NCBI GenBank assembly: GCA_009777345.1
Contig: WRMB01000014.1
Span: 1 to 64,000 of the forward strand
From: Micrococcales bacterium
Lineage (GTDB): Bacteria; Actinomycetota; Actinomycetes; Actinomycetales; Cellulomonadaceae
DNA length: 64,000 bases
Direction: 5' to 3'
Shown here: piece by piece, positions 49,441-58,120 of the stretch
How positions within the stretch are numbered: position 1 is the first letter of the stretch
Layout of the letters: the number at the start of each line of letters is the position of its first letter
Program-made: the position numbers and the translations under genes
Notes under the pieces: generated by a model
Told to the model about the DNA's origin: nothing
What the model saw: the letters and a program-made list of their open reading frames with translations, nothing else
Database searches by the model: none

Positions 49441-50388
49441 GTGAACGTCGTCGCTGTCGTCGGCCCCACCGCGACGGGCAAGTCCGGGCTGGGGGTGGCG
49501 CTGGCGCTGGCCCTGGAGGGCGAGGTGGTCAACGCCGACGCGTTCGCGCTGTACCGGGGGATGGACATCGGTACCGCCAAGACTCCGGTCGCCCAGCGGC
49601 GCGGTGTACCGCACCACCTGCTGGACGTGGTCGAGCCGGACGCTGTGGCGTCGGTGGCCCGGTACCGCGCCGCCGGGCGGGCCGTGCTGGCCGACCTGGC
49701 GGCGCGGGGTCGGCGGGCCGTCGTCGTGGGTGGGTCCGGCCTGTACGTGCGGGCGCTGCTGGACCCGATGCACTTCCCGGGGACCGACCCCGACCTGCGC
49801 CGGACCCTGGAGCGCCGGGCCGTGCAGGCCGGACCTGCGGCGCTGCACGCCGCGCTGACGGCCGTCGCCCCGGACACCGCGGCGACGATCGACCCGCGCA
49901 ACGTCCGCCGGGTGGTGCGGGCCCTGGAGGTGTACGTCCTGACCGGCCGGGCGCCGACCGCCGACCTGCCCCGGTACACCTACGAGGTCCCCGCGGTGCA
50001 GATCGGCCTGGAGCTGGACCGGGCCGCCCTGGACGCGGCCATCACCGCCCGGGTCGACGCCATGTGGGCAGCGGGGCTGGTCGAGGAGGTGCGGGCCCTG
50101 CGGACCGCCGGGATATCGCCCACCGCCTGCCGGGCCGTCGGTTACGCCCAGGTGCTGGCCCTGCTCGACGGCAGGTGCGACGAGGCGACCGCCCGGGCGC
50201 AGACGGTGACCGCGACCCGACGCCTGGCCCGCAAGCAGATGGGCTGGTTCGGCCGCGACCCACGGGTGCACTGGCTGCCGGCCGACGCCCCCGACCTGCT
50301 GGACCAGGCCCTGACCCTGGTCGCCCAGGCCGACGCCGGGCAGCTGGCCGACCCGGTCGCCCCGACCCGCCGGACGCTACCCGGCTGA
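49441..50388 (+). CDS. miaA: tRNA dimethylallyltransferase
   Basis: A 315-residue enzyme adding the dimethylallyl group to A37 of tRNAs. The P-loop is VGPTATGKSGLG at residues 5-16, then NADAFALYRGMDIGTAK, the HHLLDVV segment, GGSGLYVRALLDP and the C-terminal ACRAVGYAQVLALLDG and RRLARKQMGWF. GTG 49441 is 8 bp after the TPR gene stop. dapF, which usually comes next in actinobacteria, is absent here and an accessory block begins. Confidence 0.95.
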   Translation: MNVVAVVGPTATGKSGLGVALALALEGEVVNADAFALYRGMDIGTAKTPVAQRRGVPHHLLDVVEPDAVASVARYRAAGRAVLADLAARGRRAVVVGGSGLYVRALLDPMHFPGTDPDLRRTLERRAVQAGPAALHAALTAVAPDTAATIDPRNVRRVVRALEVYVLTGRAPTADLPRYTYEVPAVQIGLELDRAALDAAITARVDAMWAAGLVEEVRALRTAGISPTACRAVGYAQVLALLDGRCDEATARAQTVTATRRLARKQMGWFGRDPRVHWLPADAPDLLDQALTLVAQADAGQLADPVAPTRRTLPG

Positions 50389-50868
50389 CCCGCTCGTGCT
50401 GGTCGGTGGAGAAAACAAACCGGGCGATCATGCGAGTGAGAGGAACTGGAACGCGGGAGGCGCGACAGGGCGATGCCTTTGGGCCGGTCAGGTGTCACCT
50501 GAACGGGTTAGTTCATGTCCCCAGATTTGGGGTCATCAATTTGGCCCGTCGACCCGGGATGATCCGTTAAGGTGAAGGCATGTCTGGAGAGGGAGACAGA
50601 GGAGATGCCACCAGTGATGCGATCGGTGCTGGTTGGTGGACCGCTGGTTCGGTCCTGGGTCCACCACGGCGCGGGTGGAGCCTGATGCATCGAGTAGGCC
50701 CCGACCGTACGCAGAGAGGGCAGGATGCAAGACTCGCTGTTATACCGACCGTACGGCGTTTCGCAGGTCGAAGAATTCGAGCCAGAAGACACGAGAAGTT
50801 CGGCGGTCGTACCGCAGCCGTACAAGTCAACGAACGGACAAGAGGACAGGAAGTAGGGAGGTATCACG
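50389..50868 (+). other. Low-GC region with a leaderless promoter and tiny ORFs
   Basis: About 480 bp with no recognisable large gene. TAAGGT (50568-50573) sits 12 nt before ATG 50580, which opens a 134-codon frame to 50984 of Arg-rich composition that overlaps the next gene and looks unlike a protein. A more plausible small ORF is listed at 50725-50856. The base composition drops sharply from miaA. Confidence 0.5.
50725..50856 (+). CDS. Small hypothetical protein (43 residues)
   Basis: ATG 50725 has GAGAGGGCAGG just upstream and the frame ends 12 bp before the next gene's ATG. The peptide is acidic and proline-containing (MQDSLLYRPYGVSQVEEFE..., end QEDRK), with no helix-breaking Arg runs, unlike the overlapping frames. 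I do not recognise it. Spacing suggests an operon with the 528-residue gene. Confidence 0.4.
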   Translation: MQDSLLYRPYGVSQVEEFEPEDTRSSAVVPQPYKSTNGQEDRK

Positions 50869-52455
50869 ATGGTGTCATCGCGACCGCTCGCTATCAGGTA
50901 CGATATGGTCGAGAGAGCCGCCAATGGGCTGAAGGTGAAGGCGATCGATGCGTTTATGATGGGGCCGGGATCGCCCAAAGGTGACAACAGCCGCTGGATC
51001 ACGAGCTCGCCGATAGGCGGATTATGCTATACCTGGGGCAGCGTGGCCGAGTGGGACGCCAATCCCAGTGGACGTGTGTGCATACAACGCCCGAGGGGAG
51101 ACGGGGAACGTGGCGGCGAGCTAATCGGGCCGTCGAGAAAGGAGGGCTATATCGAGGATTTCAACAGGATCCGAGCCGAAGTCGAGAGGAGCACCGACCG
51201 CTGGCAGAACCTCCCGAAACCGGAGAGGATCCAACAATGGAGGGACGAGTTCCGGCCGGTAGTCGCATGCTTTGGGATTATGACATACGACGAAAACGGA
51301 AATGCCAGTCTCAATCCATTGTGGACCGATCTCGATAATGCACATCGTATCCTAGGCAGAGACCTCGACGGGAACGGCATGTATGATGAGAGCGAGGTCC
51401 TTCTGCGAGGTGGGGCGATCGACGCGTTCAGGGGCTACTTTCAAGGACTGGTTAATGCTGCCTGCGCCTGTGCGGAGATCGTGCAGGTCGTCAACAAGTC
51501 CCTCGAGGCGGAACAGGCCCTGTGGGAGATGGCTGGTACCGAAGCTGTCGGTACCATCGATCACATCGCTGACATCTGCGGGAGGCTGGCGGCAGGCGGA
51601 CCTGAGGCTGGAGGTGTCGAAGTCGACGCAGGTGACCTGCTCACCGGAATCTCGCAGGCGTTCGGGATCGCCTCCGTCGTGCCGGGTCCGCACCAGCTCG
51701 CCACCGGGGCTGTGGGCCTCGGTCTGTCTTTTGTGGCCGTGGCTGTAGGATCAGGCTCGAATGGCAGTGCTTTCGACCCCTTCGAGTACGTGAATCCCTC
51801 CAGGCCGCCTATCCCGAACTACTCGGGAGCGCTCGAGGTGCTGTCGCTGCTGCTGAACGGGTCGGAGGGCAGCCTCGCCGAGATCGTCACGAACGTCGAG
51901 GATAATATCGCGAGGACTGTCCGCGCGGCGACGTGGACCATCACGACCACGGAATGCTACCGGTTCAACCCTCGGGCCGCACCGATCACCGAAGTACCGC
52001 CCACGCTCAGGCACGACCGAGAACTGGCATTGAACGTCGTGCACTACACCGCCAGGGTCGCTGAGGCCCTGTGCACTGCAGCCACCGATGTCAAGGCATG
52101 CTGCGACCTCCTCGACCACAGCGTCCTCGAGCGTCATGAGCGGATCGGGATCGGATACGGTCTGTACCAGAGTCTGAGTACGCTCATGTTCCTCCTGCGT
52201 ATGACGATCCAGGAGCTGGGCGACGAGGCGTACGCAGCCGCTGCGAACCTCCAAGCCGTGGTGGAAGCGCTCGACCGGTCCGAAGCGGACAGGCAGACGC
52301 TGATCCAGACGGCCGCCGACAGTTTCGCGGCTGCTGACAGCGGCTATGTCAGGCGCTACTCCGATCCCAGATACACCCCGCTGGACGCTGTCGTCGAGGT
52401 ACCGGAACCAGTGATTCCGGACATCGACCGGATGAGGAAAGAGGGACTGCCGTGA
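50869..52455 (+). CDS. Unknown helical protein with EF-hand-like loop
   Basis: A 528-residue protein I cannot place in a family. The N-terminal 150 residues are mixed and Trp-containing; a calcium-loop motif DLDGNGMYDESE sits near residue 166; residues 175-290 and 320-510 are long amphipathic helices resembling WXG100/type VII-secreted proteins (paired W residues, Ala-rich helices) around a small-residue hydrophobic stretch near 270-290 (GAVGLGLSFVAVAVGSG). No signal peptide. ATG 50869 is fixed by TAGGGAGGT. It overlaps the following lipoprotein gene (GTGA). The GC content is lower than that of the surrounding housekeeping genes. Confidence 0.6.
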   Translation: MVSSRPLAIRYDMVERAANGLKVKAIDAFMMGPGSPKGDNSRWITSSPIGGLCYTWGSVAEWDANPSGRVCIQRPRGDGERGGELIGPSRKEGYIEDFNRIRAEVERSTDRWQNLPKPERIQQWRDEFRPVVACFGIMTYDENGNASLNPLWTDLDNAHRILGRDLDGNGMYDESEVLLRGGAIDAFRGYFQGLVNAACACAEIVQVVNKSLEAEQALWEMAGTEAVGTIDHIADICGRLAAGGPEAGGVEVDAGDLLTGISQAFGIASVVPGPHQLATGAVGLGLSFVAVAVGSGSNGSAFDPFEYVNPSRPPIPNYSGALEVLSLLLNGSEGSLAEIVTNVEDNIARTVRAATWTITTTECYRFNPRAAPITEVPPTLRHDRELALNVVHYTARVAEALCTAATDVKACCDLLDHSVLERHERIGIGYGLYQSLSTLMFLLRMTIQELGDEAYAAAANLQAVVEALDRSEADRQTLIQTAADSFAAADSGYVRRYSDPRYTPLDAVVEVPEPVIPDIDRMRKEGLP

Positions 52456-53723
52456 TTGCTGGTGCGCTGAGTGGTGGGCGTGAGCGTGGCTGTCTGCGTG
52501 CTCGACGGTGGCTGGCGGTCGGTCTGGTCGCCTCGGCCCTGGGGGTGTCAGCCTGCACAGACGTCGGTGGGTCCGACCAGCCGAGCACCACTGCCGCGAC
52601 AGGTGTTGCTCCGACGAGTCCGGTGGCCTTCGACCCGCCGTCTCGGTTCGACCTGACCCGAGCAGTGGAGCTCACGGATATCCAGTGCCGACAGGGTACG
52701 TTGCACGGCACTACGCTCCTGTGGGTGGAGGACAATACCGTCCGTTCCACCGACCTGGCTGGTCTCGGGCGCCCGTGGACCACCACGCTGCCGAGCGGCC
52801 AGGCACAGATCTATCTGGAGCAGCCCCTCGTCGTCGGAGACGTCGTGGTCGTAGTTACGGTCGAGGGGACGGATGCGGCCGGGCCGGAGTATCACCCAGT
52901 GATCAACATCGTCGGCCTGGGCATTGACGACGGAACCGTTCTTTGGAATGTGCCCGTGCCGACGGGCAGGGGTGCCGCCTTTGATCATTCGGCTTATGCC
53001 CGTCTCCACGAGCGCAATGGAGAGGTGCTGGTAGTCTTCAGTATGTGGGTCGACCGCCAGACGATGATTCTTGACCCAGCCAGCGGCGATGTCCGCCTGG
53101 AAAGCGACGCAGAGACCATCCACGCAGTGTCGGGTCGATATGCGTTCGGTGAGCGCGGCACAGATATGGTCTCTGTGGATCTCGAGACGGGGGAGACCGC
53201 CCCTCTGCGTTCGACGGCTATGGGCAGATCATACATCGACCCGGCAGACGCAGCCTACATAATCATAGATCTTGACCACGCGGAGACGCTCCTGCGGTTC
53301 TCGTCGGTCGACGGGACCGTTGAGACGTTCGAGCGGAACCCAGACGATATCCGCTACAGCAGGGACTATCGATGTCTGCACGGAGGTGACCAACCGGTTC
53401 TGGTGTGCGGCACTACGTCGCAGCCCTACTCTACCGTGGGGGCTGATCTCGCGTCCGGAGAGGTCGTATGGACGTTGGATGAGCAGCTCGGTCTCAAGGT
53501 AGCTTTTCATGGCAACCTCTACGGAGAGATCGGGCACGGAGGGATCAGGGCCACTTATGCTGTGTTCGACCAGTTGACCGGGGAGGCCATGACTCGCGAT
53601 ATTGGCCTCAAGTCTGTTGACGATGAACCTGTCCAGGTGAACGAGTACGGCATCATGGGCTTTGTCATGAAGTCCGGTGACCCGTTGGAGGGTAAGTTTG
53701 CGTGGGCGCCGACAAGCGGTTGA
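52452..53723 (+). CDS. Lipoprotein with PQQ-like beta-propeller
   Basis: A 423-residue lipoprotein. The signal peptide ends LGVSAC (lipid-attached Cys near residue 36), then a Thr/Ser linker and a propeller-like domain with PQQ-repeat hallmarks: GLGIDDGTVLWNVPVP, LDPASGDVRLES, VDLETGETAPL and ADLASGEVVWTLDE. Start GTG 52452 overlaps the previous stop, so the two genes act together, plausibly as an exported pair. Its role is unknown. Confidence 0.7.
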   Translation: MIAGALSGGRERGCLRARRWLAVGLVASALGVSACTDVGGSDQPSTTAATGVAPTSPVAFDPPSRFDLTRAVELTDIQCRQGTLHGTTLLWVEDNTVRSTDLAGLGRPWTTTLPSGQAQIYLEQPLVVGDVVVVVTVEGTDAAGPEYHPVINIVGLGIDDGTVLWNVPVPTGRGAAFDHSAYARLHERNGEVLVVFSMWVDRQTMILDPASGDVRLESDAETIHAVSGRYAFGERGTDMVSVDLETGETAPLRSTAMGRSYIDPADAAYIIIDLDHAETLLRFSSVDGTVETFERNPDDIRYSRDYRCLHGGDQPVLVCGTTSQPYSTVGADLASGEVVWTLDEQLGLKVAFHGNLYGEIGHGGIRATYAVFDQLTGEAMTRDIGLKSVDDEPVQVNEYGIMGFVMKSGDPLEGKFAWAPTSG

Positions 53724-53739
53724 CGTGGTCGTCGAGTGG

Positions 53740-54162
53740 CTGACGCGCACCTTCGCGGGCCTGCTGCCCGTTCACGAAAACCCGTACCAACCGGTGCCCG
53801 TACCAACCGGTGTCTGTTCGACGGCGACGTAGGGTGCGATGGATCAGGCTGGTCCGACTCGCAGCACCCGGAAGCCTTTGGCGGAGGCGACGCGGTCCAC
53901 GGGCCGGTCGAGCGTGTCGGTGAGCCAGCCGTGCAGCGAGTCGGCACCGAGGTTGCGGGCGACGACCAGCCAGGCGGTGCCGTCGTCGGTCAGCCTGGGT
54001 AACCAGCTGCGCAACAGCTGGTGCAGGGCCGGTTTGCCGATCCGGACTGGCGGGTTGGACCAGATCGTCGTGAACCGCAGATCGGCGGGCACCTGGTCGG
54101 CGGTGACGGCCCGGACCTTCTCGAGCCCCAGGGCGCGGGCGTTGTCGGCGGTTGGGTCCAGG
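53740..54162. repeat. Direct repeat A flanking the toxin-antitoxin operon
   Basis: About 420 bp nearly identical to 55156-55562 (offset 1400, or 1416 left of 53797). Copy A has an extra 16-bp tandem unit (CCCGTACCAACCGGTG at 53781-53796 and 53797-53812). It carries the 3' end of the methyltransferase gene. Confidence 0.88.
53844..54162 (-). pseudogene. Truncated copy of the methyltransferase (3' part)
   Basis: Encodes the last 105 or so residues of the methyltransferase at 55244-55861 with a few substitutions, including the IWSNPPVRIGK motif. The homology stops abruptly at 54162, so the SAM-binding N-terminal half is missing and no start exists. It is a by-product of the duplication that brackets the toxin-antitoxin genes. 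Confidence 0.85.
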
Positions 54163-54285
54163 CTAGAACGCGCCGACAACGCCATCAACCTCCGCGCCGA
54201 GCATCTGCCCCCTGTCCCTGCGCGTCCGCGCCACCCCTTCCTGCGACTTCCGCTGATCGTCCGTCCACCCAGAGCCACACATGAC

Positions 54286-54314
54286 TTGCACGCTATATGC
54301 GCCTGGTGCATACT
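54286..54314 (+). promoter_or_regulatory. Promoter of the toxin-antitoxin operon
   Basis: TTGCAC (54286-54291), a 17-bp spacer and CATACT (54309-54314) make a well-spaced promoter. CATACT lies 12 nt before GTG 54321, making the toxin message leaderless. TGCAC/GTGCA arms within it may be the autoregulation site. Confidence 0.6.
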
Positions 54315-54320
54315 GGCTGG

Positions 54321-54716
54321 GTGGACGTGTACGCCTCGCGTCAGTTGCAGATCAGGGTCAACGACCTGCTGCAGCGTGCCAAGGCTGGCGACGAGCGCGC
54401 CGAGGTAACGTCGCGTCTGCTGGCACTGGAGATCGCGATCCTTCGTCGGCTTGGTGGTGAACCAGCCGATGAGACGCCGGACCTCAAGCAGGTTCGCCAG
54501 TCGGGCAGGTACCCGGTCTGGCGGGTCTCTCACCCATACCGCGAGGGATACGCGGTACGTACCATCGTCTGGTTCACACCCCAGGGCCAGGCCGTCCTCG
54601 CACTGTTCGCCACCGACAAGGCGCAGATGGGAGACCTGTTTTACGGCACCGTCGGCGAACGCGCTGATCAGATCATCGACGAATGGCTCCGCGAACGACC
54701 GGAGGGAACCTCATGA
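54321..54716 (+). CDS. RelE/HigB-superfamily-like toxin
   Basis: A 131-residue protein. The second half, YPVWRVSHPYREGYAVRTIVWF with VLALFATDKAQMGD and a terminal helix, resembles the RelE/Gp49-type mRNA-interferase fold with its basic central strand. The start GTG 54321 is taken from the leaderless promoter; an ATG at 54297 would overlap the -10 box. It overlaps the XRE antitoxin gene by 4 bp (ATGA), the toxin-first order of HigBA-like modules. Activity is inferred from the pairing. Confidence 0.7.
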   Translation: MDVYASRQLQIRVNDLLQRAKAGDERAEVTSRLLALEIAILRRLGGEPADETPDLKQVRQSGRYPVWRVSHPYREGYAVRTIVWFTPQGQAVLALFATDKAQMGDLFYGTVGERADQIIDEWLRERPEGTS

Positions 54717-55072
54717 GCATCGATCCGTACACCCCGTTCAACGACCGGCTCGACGAGATCATCAACGAGACCCCAGAACGTGCCGCCGCGGTGGCTGAGA
54801 TGATGGCCGAGGTTGACGAGGAACGTCGCGTCTACCGCATGAACCTGGCGACCATCCGTAAGGCTGCCGAACTTACCCAGGCTGACATCGCTGGACGGCT
54901 GGGCACCACGCAGAGCGCGGTGTCGCGCGCCGAGCAGCGCGGCGACATGCTCTACAGCACCTTGCTCGCCTATCTGCGAGCCGCTGGCGCCCACGACGCG
55001 ACTCTCACCGTCACTGTCGGCGGACGCCGCGTCGAGGTCCTGCTGTCCGACGCCGCCAAAGAACAAGGTTGA
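54713..55072 (+). CDS. XRE-family antitoxin (HigA-like)
   Basis: A 119-residue protein with a central helix-turn-helix: IRKAAELTQADIAGRLGTTQ followed by SAVSRAEQRGDMLYSTL. The C-terminal short strands (LTVTVGGRRVEVLL) are typical of XRE antitoxins partnered with RelE-like toxins. It should bind the toxin and repress the promoter at 54286-54314. ATG 54713 has GGAGGGAAC upstream within the toxin gene. Confidence 0.8.
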   Translation: MSIDPYTPFNDRLDEIINETPERAAAVAEMMAEVDEERRVYRMNLATIRKAAELTQADIAGRLGTTQSAVSRAEQRGDMLYSTLLAYLRAAGAHDATLTVTVGGRRVEVLLSDAAKEQG

Positions 55073-55155
55073 GGTCCGGGCCGATCGACGCTGCGAGGAG
55101 ATAATGACGACCAAGAAGTTTGTCATACAGATCAGGCATGATTTAGTCTCGCGTC

Positions 55156-55562
55156 CTGACGTGCACCTTCGCTGGTCTGCTGCCCGTTCACGAAAACCCG
55201 TACCAACCGGTGTCTGTTCGACGGCGACGTAGGGTGCGATGGATCAGGCTGGTCCGACTCGCAGCACCCGGAAGCCTTTGGCGGAGGCGACGCGGTCCAC
55301 GGGCCGGTCGAGCGTGTCGGTGAGCCAGCCGTGCAGCGAGTCGGCACCGAGGTTGCGGGCGACGACCAGCCAGGCGGTGCCGTCGTCGGTCAGCCTGGAT
55401 AACCAGCTGCGCAACAGCTGGTGCAGGGCCGGTTTGCCGATCCGGACTGGCGGGTTGGACCAGATCGTCGTGAACCGCAGATCGGCGGGCACCTGCCCGG
55501 CGGTGACGGCCCGGACCTTGTCGAGGCCCAGCGTGCGGGCGTTGTCGGCGGTCAGGTCCAGG
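55156..55562. repeat. Direct repeat B flanking the toxin-antitoxin operon
   Basis: Partner of 53740-54162. Here the repeat is part of the intact methyltransferase gene and its downstream region, with a single copy of the 16-bp unit (55197-55212). Confidence 0.88.
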
Positions 55563-55861
55563 GCGCGGGTGTTGACGTCCAGCGCCCAGACGTCCAGCGG
55601 ATCGGCCAGGTCCCGGGCCCGCAGCGCGGCCTCGATGCTCAGCGGTCCCCAGCCGCAGCCGAGGTCGAGCAGGTCGCCGGGCGCCGGGTCGGGCAGGTGG
55701 TCGAGCAGCACCCGGGTACCCAGGTCGACGTGCCCGGCCGAGAACACCCCGCCGGAGGTGGTCACCGTGACGTCCCGGCCCCCGAGGTGCACGACGACCT
55801 GGCAGCGCGTGTCCGGCCCGGTCGGTGCGGCAGAGAAGTAGTGCTCACCCACTGTGCTCAC
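55244..55861 (-). CDS. RsmC-like class I SAM-dependent methyltransferase
   Basis: A 205-residue MTS-domain methyltransferase of the small RsmC-like type. Motif I is LLDLGCGWGPLSIEAAL (about residues 64-80), then WALDVNTRALDLTADNA and the catalytic NPPVRIGK (N-P-P motif, base methylation on guanine or adenine). The likely substrate is rRNA; not proven. GTG 55861. Small methyltransferases of this type commonly sit near miaA/hflX in actinobacteria, so this is probably the ancestral neighbour of hflX. Confidence 0.85.
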   Translation of the reverse strand: MSTVGEHYFSAAPTGPDTRCQVVVHLGGRDVTVTTSGGVFSAGHVDLGTRVLLDHLPDPAPGDLLDLGCGWGPLSIEAALRARDLADPLDVWALDVNTRALDLTADNARTLGLDKVRAVTAGQVPADLRFTTIWSNPPVRIGKPALHQLLRSWLSRLTDDGTAWLVVARNLGADSLHGWLTDTLDRPVDRVASAKGFRVLRVGPA

Positions 55862-55888
55862 TCACCGTGTCGACCCTACCGTCCGTCG

Positions 55889-56428
55889 TCACGACGCTCG
55901 TGCCATCGCGGCCTGGACCTTCCGCATAGTGGAGATGTTCCGGCTGGTGAGCTGGGCCCGCATACGAGGGTCGCCGAGGGTCTTCGAGAACCCGGCGTCG
56001 AGGGTCGATCCTTTCGGCACCTGCCAGAAGAAACAGCCCTGGTTGACGCTCGCGGTCTCGCCGACGACGGGAGTGACGGTCTGGAACCTGGCCAGCAGGG
56101 TGTCTTCGAACCCGGCGTCGCAGACGAACGCGTAGACGTGCCGGTCCGGATCGTCCTCGAACGGTACCGCGCCGACCATCGCGTCCACCTGCGCGGCGTC
56201 CTTGACGAACAAGAACACCGGCTCGCCGTAGTGCTCGCGTAGTGCGTCCGCCAGCTGCACCGCCACCGCCTGGGCCGTCTCGTCGCTGCTGAAGACGACG
56301 TTCCCCGTCGCCAGCACCGTGACGACGTCCCGCAGCCCCGCCCGTTCGGCCACGCCCTTGACGTCCTTCATGAGCATCTTGCGCCCGTTGACGTTCACGC
56401 CCCGCAGAAACGCGCAGTACCTGGTCAT
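55889..56428 (-). CDS. DUF1697 family protein
   Basis: A 179-residue protein of the DUF1697 family: MTRYCAFLRGVNVNGRKMLM, then ATGNVVFSS, the VDAMVGAVPF segment and the late LTSRNISTMRKVQAAM. These markers (LRGINVGG..., TYLQSGNVVF..., TTRNWNTV...) identify the family, whose function is unknown. ATG 56428 with an AGGAGAACG ribosome site. It lies 27 bp upstream of the methyltransferase start on the same strand. Confidence 0.85.
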   Translation of the reverse strand: MTRYCAFLRGVNVNGRKMLMKDVKGVAERAGLRDVVTVLATGNVVFSSDETAQAVAVQLADALREHYGEPVFLFVKDAAQVDAMVGAVPFEDDPDRHVYAFVCDAGFEDTLLARFQTVTPVVGETASVNQGCFFWQVPKGSTLDAGFSKTLGDPRMRAQLTSRNISTMRKVQAAMARAS

Positions 56429-56632
56429 GATCTGTCGTTCTCCTGGGACGGGGACGTCTGTGTGTCCACCGGGCCGAGACGAGCCCGAGTCTCGAGCTGT
56501 CGGCCTGTGCCTGACAGCCTGGGAGCCTACACGTCGGGTCGGGGCCGTGGATGGCTTGTGCTTATCTGAAGAATGAGGTCGCTTCGGGCGGGCGGGACGT
56601 GGGAGGCTGGTCGCGGACCAGGGAGGATAAGC

Positions 56633-58120
56633 GTGACGGGAACCAGACGCGAGCGCACCGCGCAAGAGGTGGCTGACGATGTCGTCGCCCGGGTGCTCAG
56701 CCGGGTCGGCACGGCGGTGCAGGCCACGGACGACGCGCCCACCGCGGCCGACGGCGACCAGCTGGACCTGGAGGAACGGGCGTCGCTGCGGCGGGTGGCG
56801 GGGCTGTCCACCGAGCTCGAGGACGTCACCGAGGTCGAGTACCGCGAGCTGCGGCTGGAGAAGGTGGTGCTGGTCGGGCTGTGGAGCAGCGGCACCGCCG
56901 AGGCCGCCGAGATCAGCCTGCGCGAGCTGGCGGCGCTGGCCGAGACCGCCGGTTCGCAGGTGCTCGACGGGCTGCTGCAGCGTCGGGGCCACCCCGACCC
57001 GGCCACCTACCTCGGGTCCGGCAAGGCCGCCGAGCTGGCTGACCTGGTCCAGGCCGTCGGGGCCGATACCGTCATCGCGGACGACGAGCTGGCGCCGTCC
57101 CAGCGGCGTGGGCTGGAGGACGTCGTCAAGGTCAAGGTCGTCGACCGGACCGCGCTGATCCTGGACATCTTCGCCCAGCACGCCAAGTCCAAGGAGGGTA
57201 AGGCCCAGGTCGAGCTGGCCCAGCTGGAGTACCTGCTGCCGCGGCTGCGCGGCTGGGGCGAGTCGATGTCGCGGCAGGCCGGTGGGCAGGTCGGCGGCGC
57301 GGCGCAGGGCATGGGGTCGCGCGGCCCGGGCGAGACCAAGATCGAGCTGGACCGGCGGCGTATCCGCACCCGCATGGCCCGGCTGCGCCGCGAGATCGCC
57401 GCCATGGCGCCGTCCCGGGCCACGAAACGACGTTCCCGGGAGCGGTACGGCGTCCCGTCGGTGGCCATCGTCGGGTACACCAACGCGGGCAAGTCGTCGC
57501 TGCTCAACCAGCTGACCGGGGCCGGGGTGCTGGTGGAGAACGCGCTGTTCGCCACCCTCGACCCGACGGTGCGCCGGGCCACCACGCCCGACGGTCGGGT
57601 CTACACCCTGACCGATACGGTCGGGTTCGTCCGGGCCCTGCCGCACCAGCTGGTCGAGGCGTTCCGCTCCACCCTGGAGGAGGTCGCCGAGGCCGACCTG
57701 GTCCTGCACGTCGTGGACGCCGCCCACCCGGACCCGGAGGGCCAGATCGCCGCGGTCCGCACCGTGCTGGCCGATCTCGAAGCGCTGGACCTGCCGGAGA
57801 TCGTCGTGCTGAACAAGGCCGATCTGGCCGCCGGTGACCAGATCGCCCGGCTGCGCACCAAGGAGCCCGGCGCTGTCGTCGTCTCCGCCCGTACCGGGGA
57901 CGGTCTGGACGAGCTGCGGCAGGTGATCGCCGACGGGGTGCCTCGCCCCGACGTGCTGGTCGACGTCGTCGTGCCCTACGACCGGGGCGACCTGGTGCAC
58001 CAGGTCCACGAGCACGGCGAGGTCGAGCACTCCGAGCACCGCCCCGACGGCACCGCGCTGCGGGCCCGGGTCGACCCGGCCCTGGCCCAGCGGCTGCACG
58101 ACGCTGCTGCTCGAAAATGA
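56633..58120 (+). CDS. hflX: Ribosome-associated GTPase HflX
   Basis: A 495-residue GTPase that splits or rescues stalled ribosomes. The HflX N-domain (YLGSGKAAELADLVQ and DDELAPSQRRGLED) precedes the glycine-rich linker GSRGPGETKIELDRR and the G domain: G1 GYTNAGKSSLLN, G3 DTVGFVRALPHQLVEAF, G4 NKAD. GTG 56633 is chosen for the GGGAGGATAAGC ribosome site; ATG 56573 in frame is an alternative. DUF6210 overlaps its stop by 4 bp. Confidence 0.93.
   Translation: MTGTRRERTAQEVADDVVARVLSRVGTAVQATDDAPTAADGDQLDLEERASLRRVAGLSTELEDVTEVEYRELRLEKVVLVGLWSSGTAEAAEISLRELAALAETAGSQVLDGLLQRRGHPDPATYLGSGKAAELADLVQAVGADTVIADDELAPSQRRGLEDVVKVKVVDRTALILDIFAQHAKSKEGKAQVELAQLEYLLPRLRGWGESMSRQAGGQVGGAAQGMGSRGPGETKIELDRRRIRTRMARLRREIAAMAPSRATKRRSRERYGVPSVAIVGYTNAGKSSLLNQLTGAGVLVENALFATLDPTVRRATTPDGRVYTLTDTVGFVRALPHQLVEAFRSTLEEVAEADLVLHVVDAAHPDPEGQIAAVRTVLADLEALDLPEIVVLNKADLAAGDQIARLRTKEPGAVVVSARTGDGLDELRQVIADGVPRPDVLVDVVVPYDRGDLVHQVHEHGEVEHSEHRPDGTALRARVDPALAQRLHDAAARK

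Noticed and set aside
50580..50984. 134-codon frame from the leaderless ATG at 50580
   Set aside because: The promoter spacing is good but the product is Arg-rich, overlaps the well-supported ATG 50869 gene by over 100 bp and looks like an out-of-frame reading; kept only as a note.
53844..54533. Minus-strand frame of 229 codons
   Set aside because: Only its last 105 codons are methyltransferase-like; the rest is antisense to the toxin gene, so it is a chimera of pseudogene and shadow.
56573..56632. Earlier ATG for hflX at 56573
   Set aside because: The GTG at 56633 has a clear Shine-Dalgarno and fits the family N-terminus; the upstream -10-like TTATCT does not have the 12-13 nt spacing seen elsewhere.
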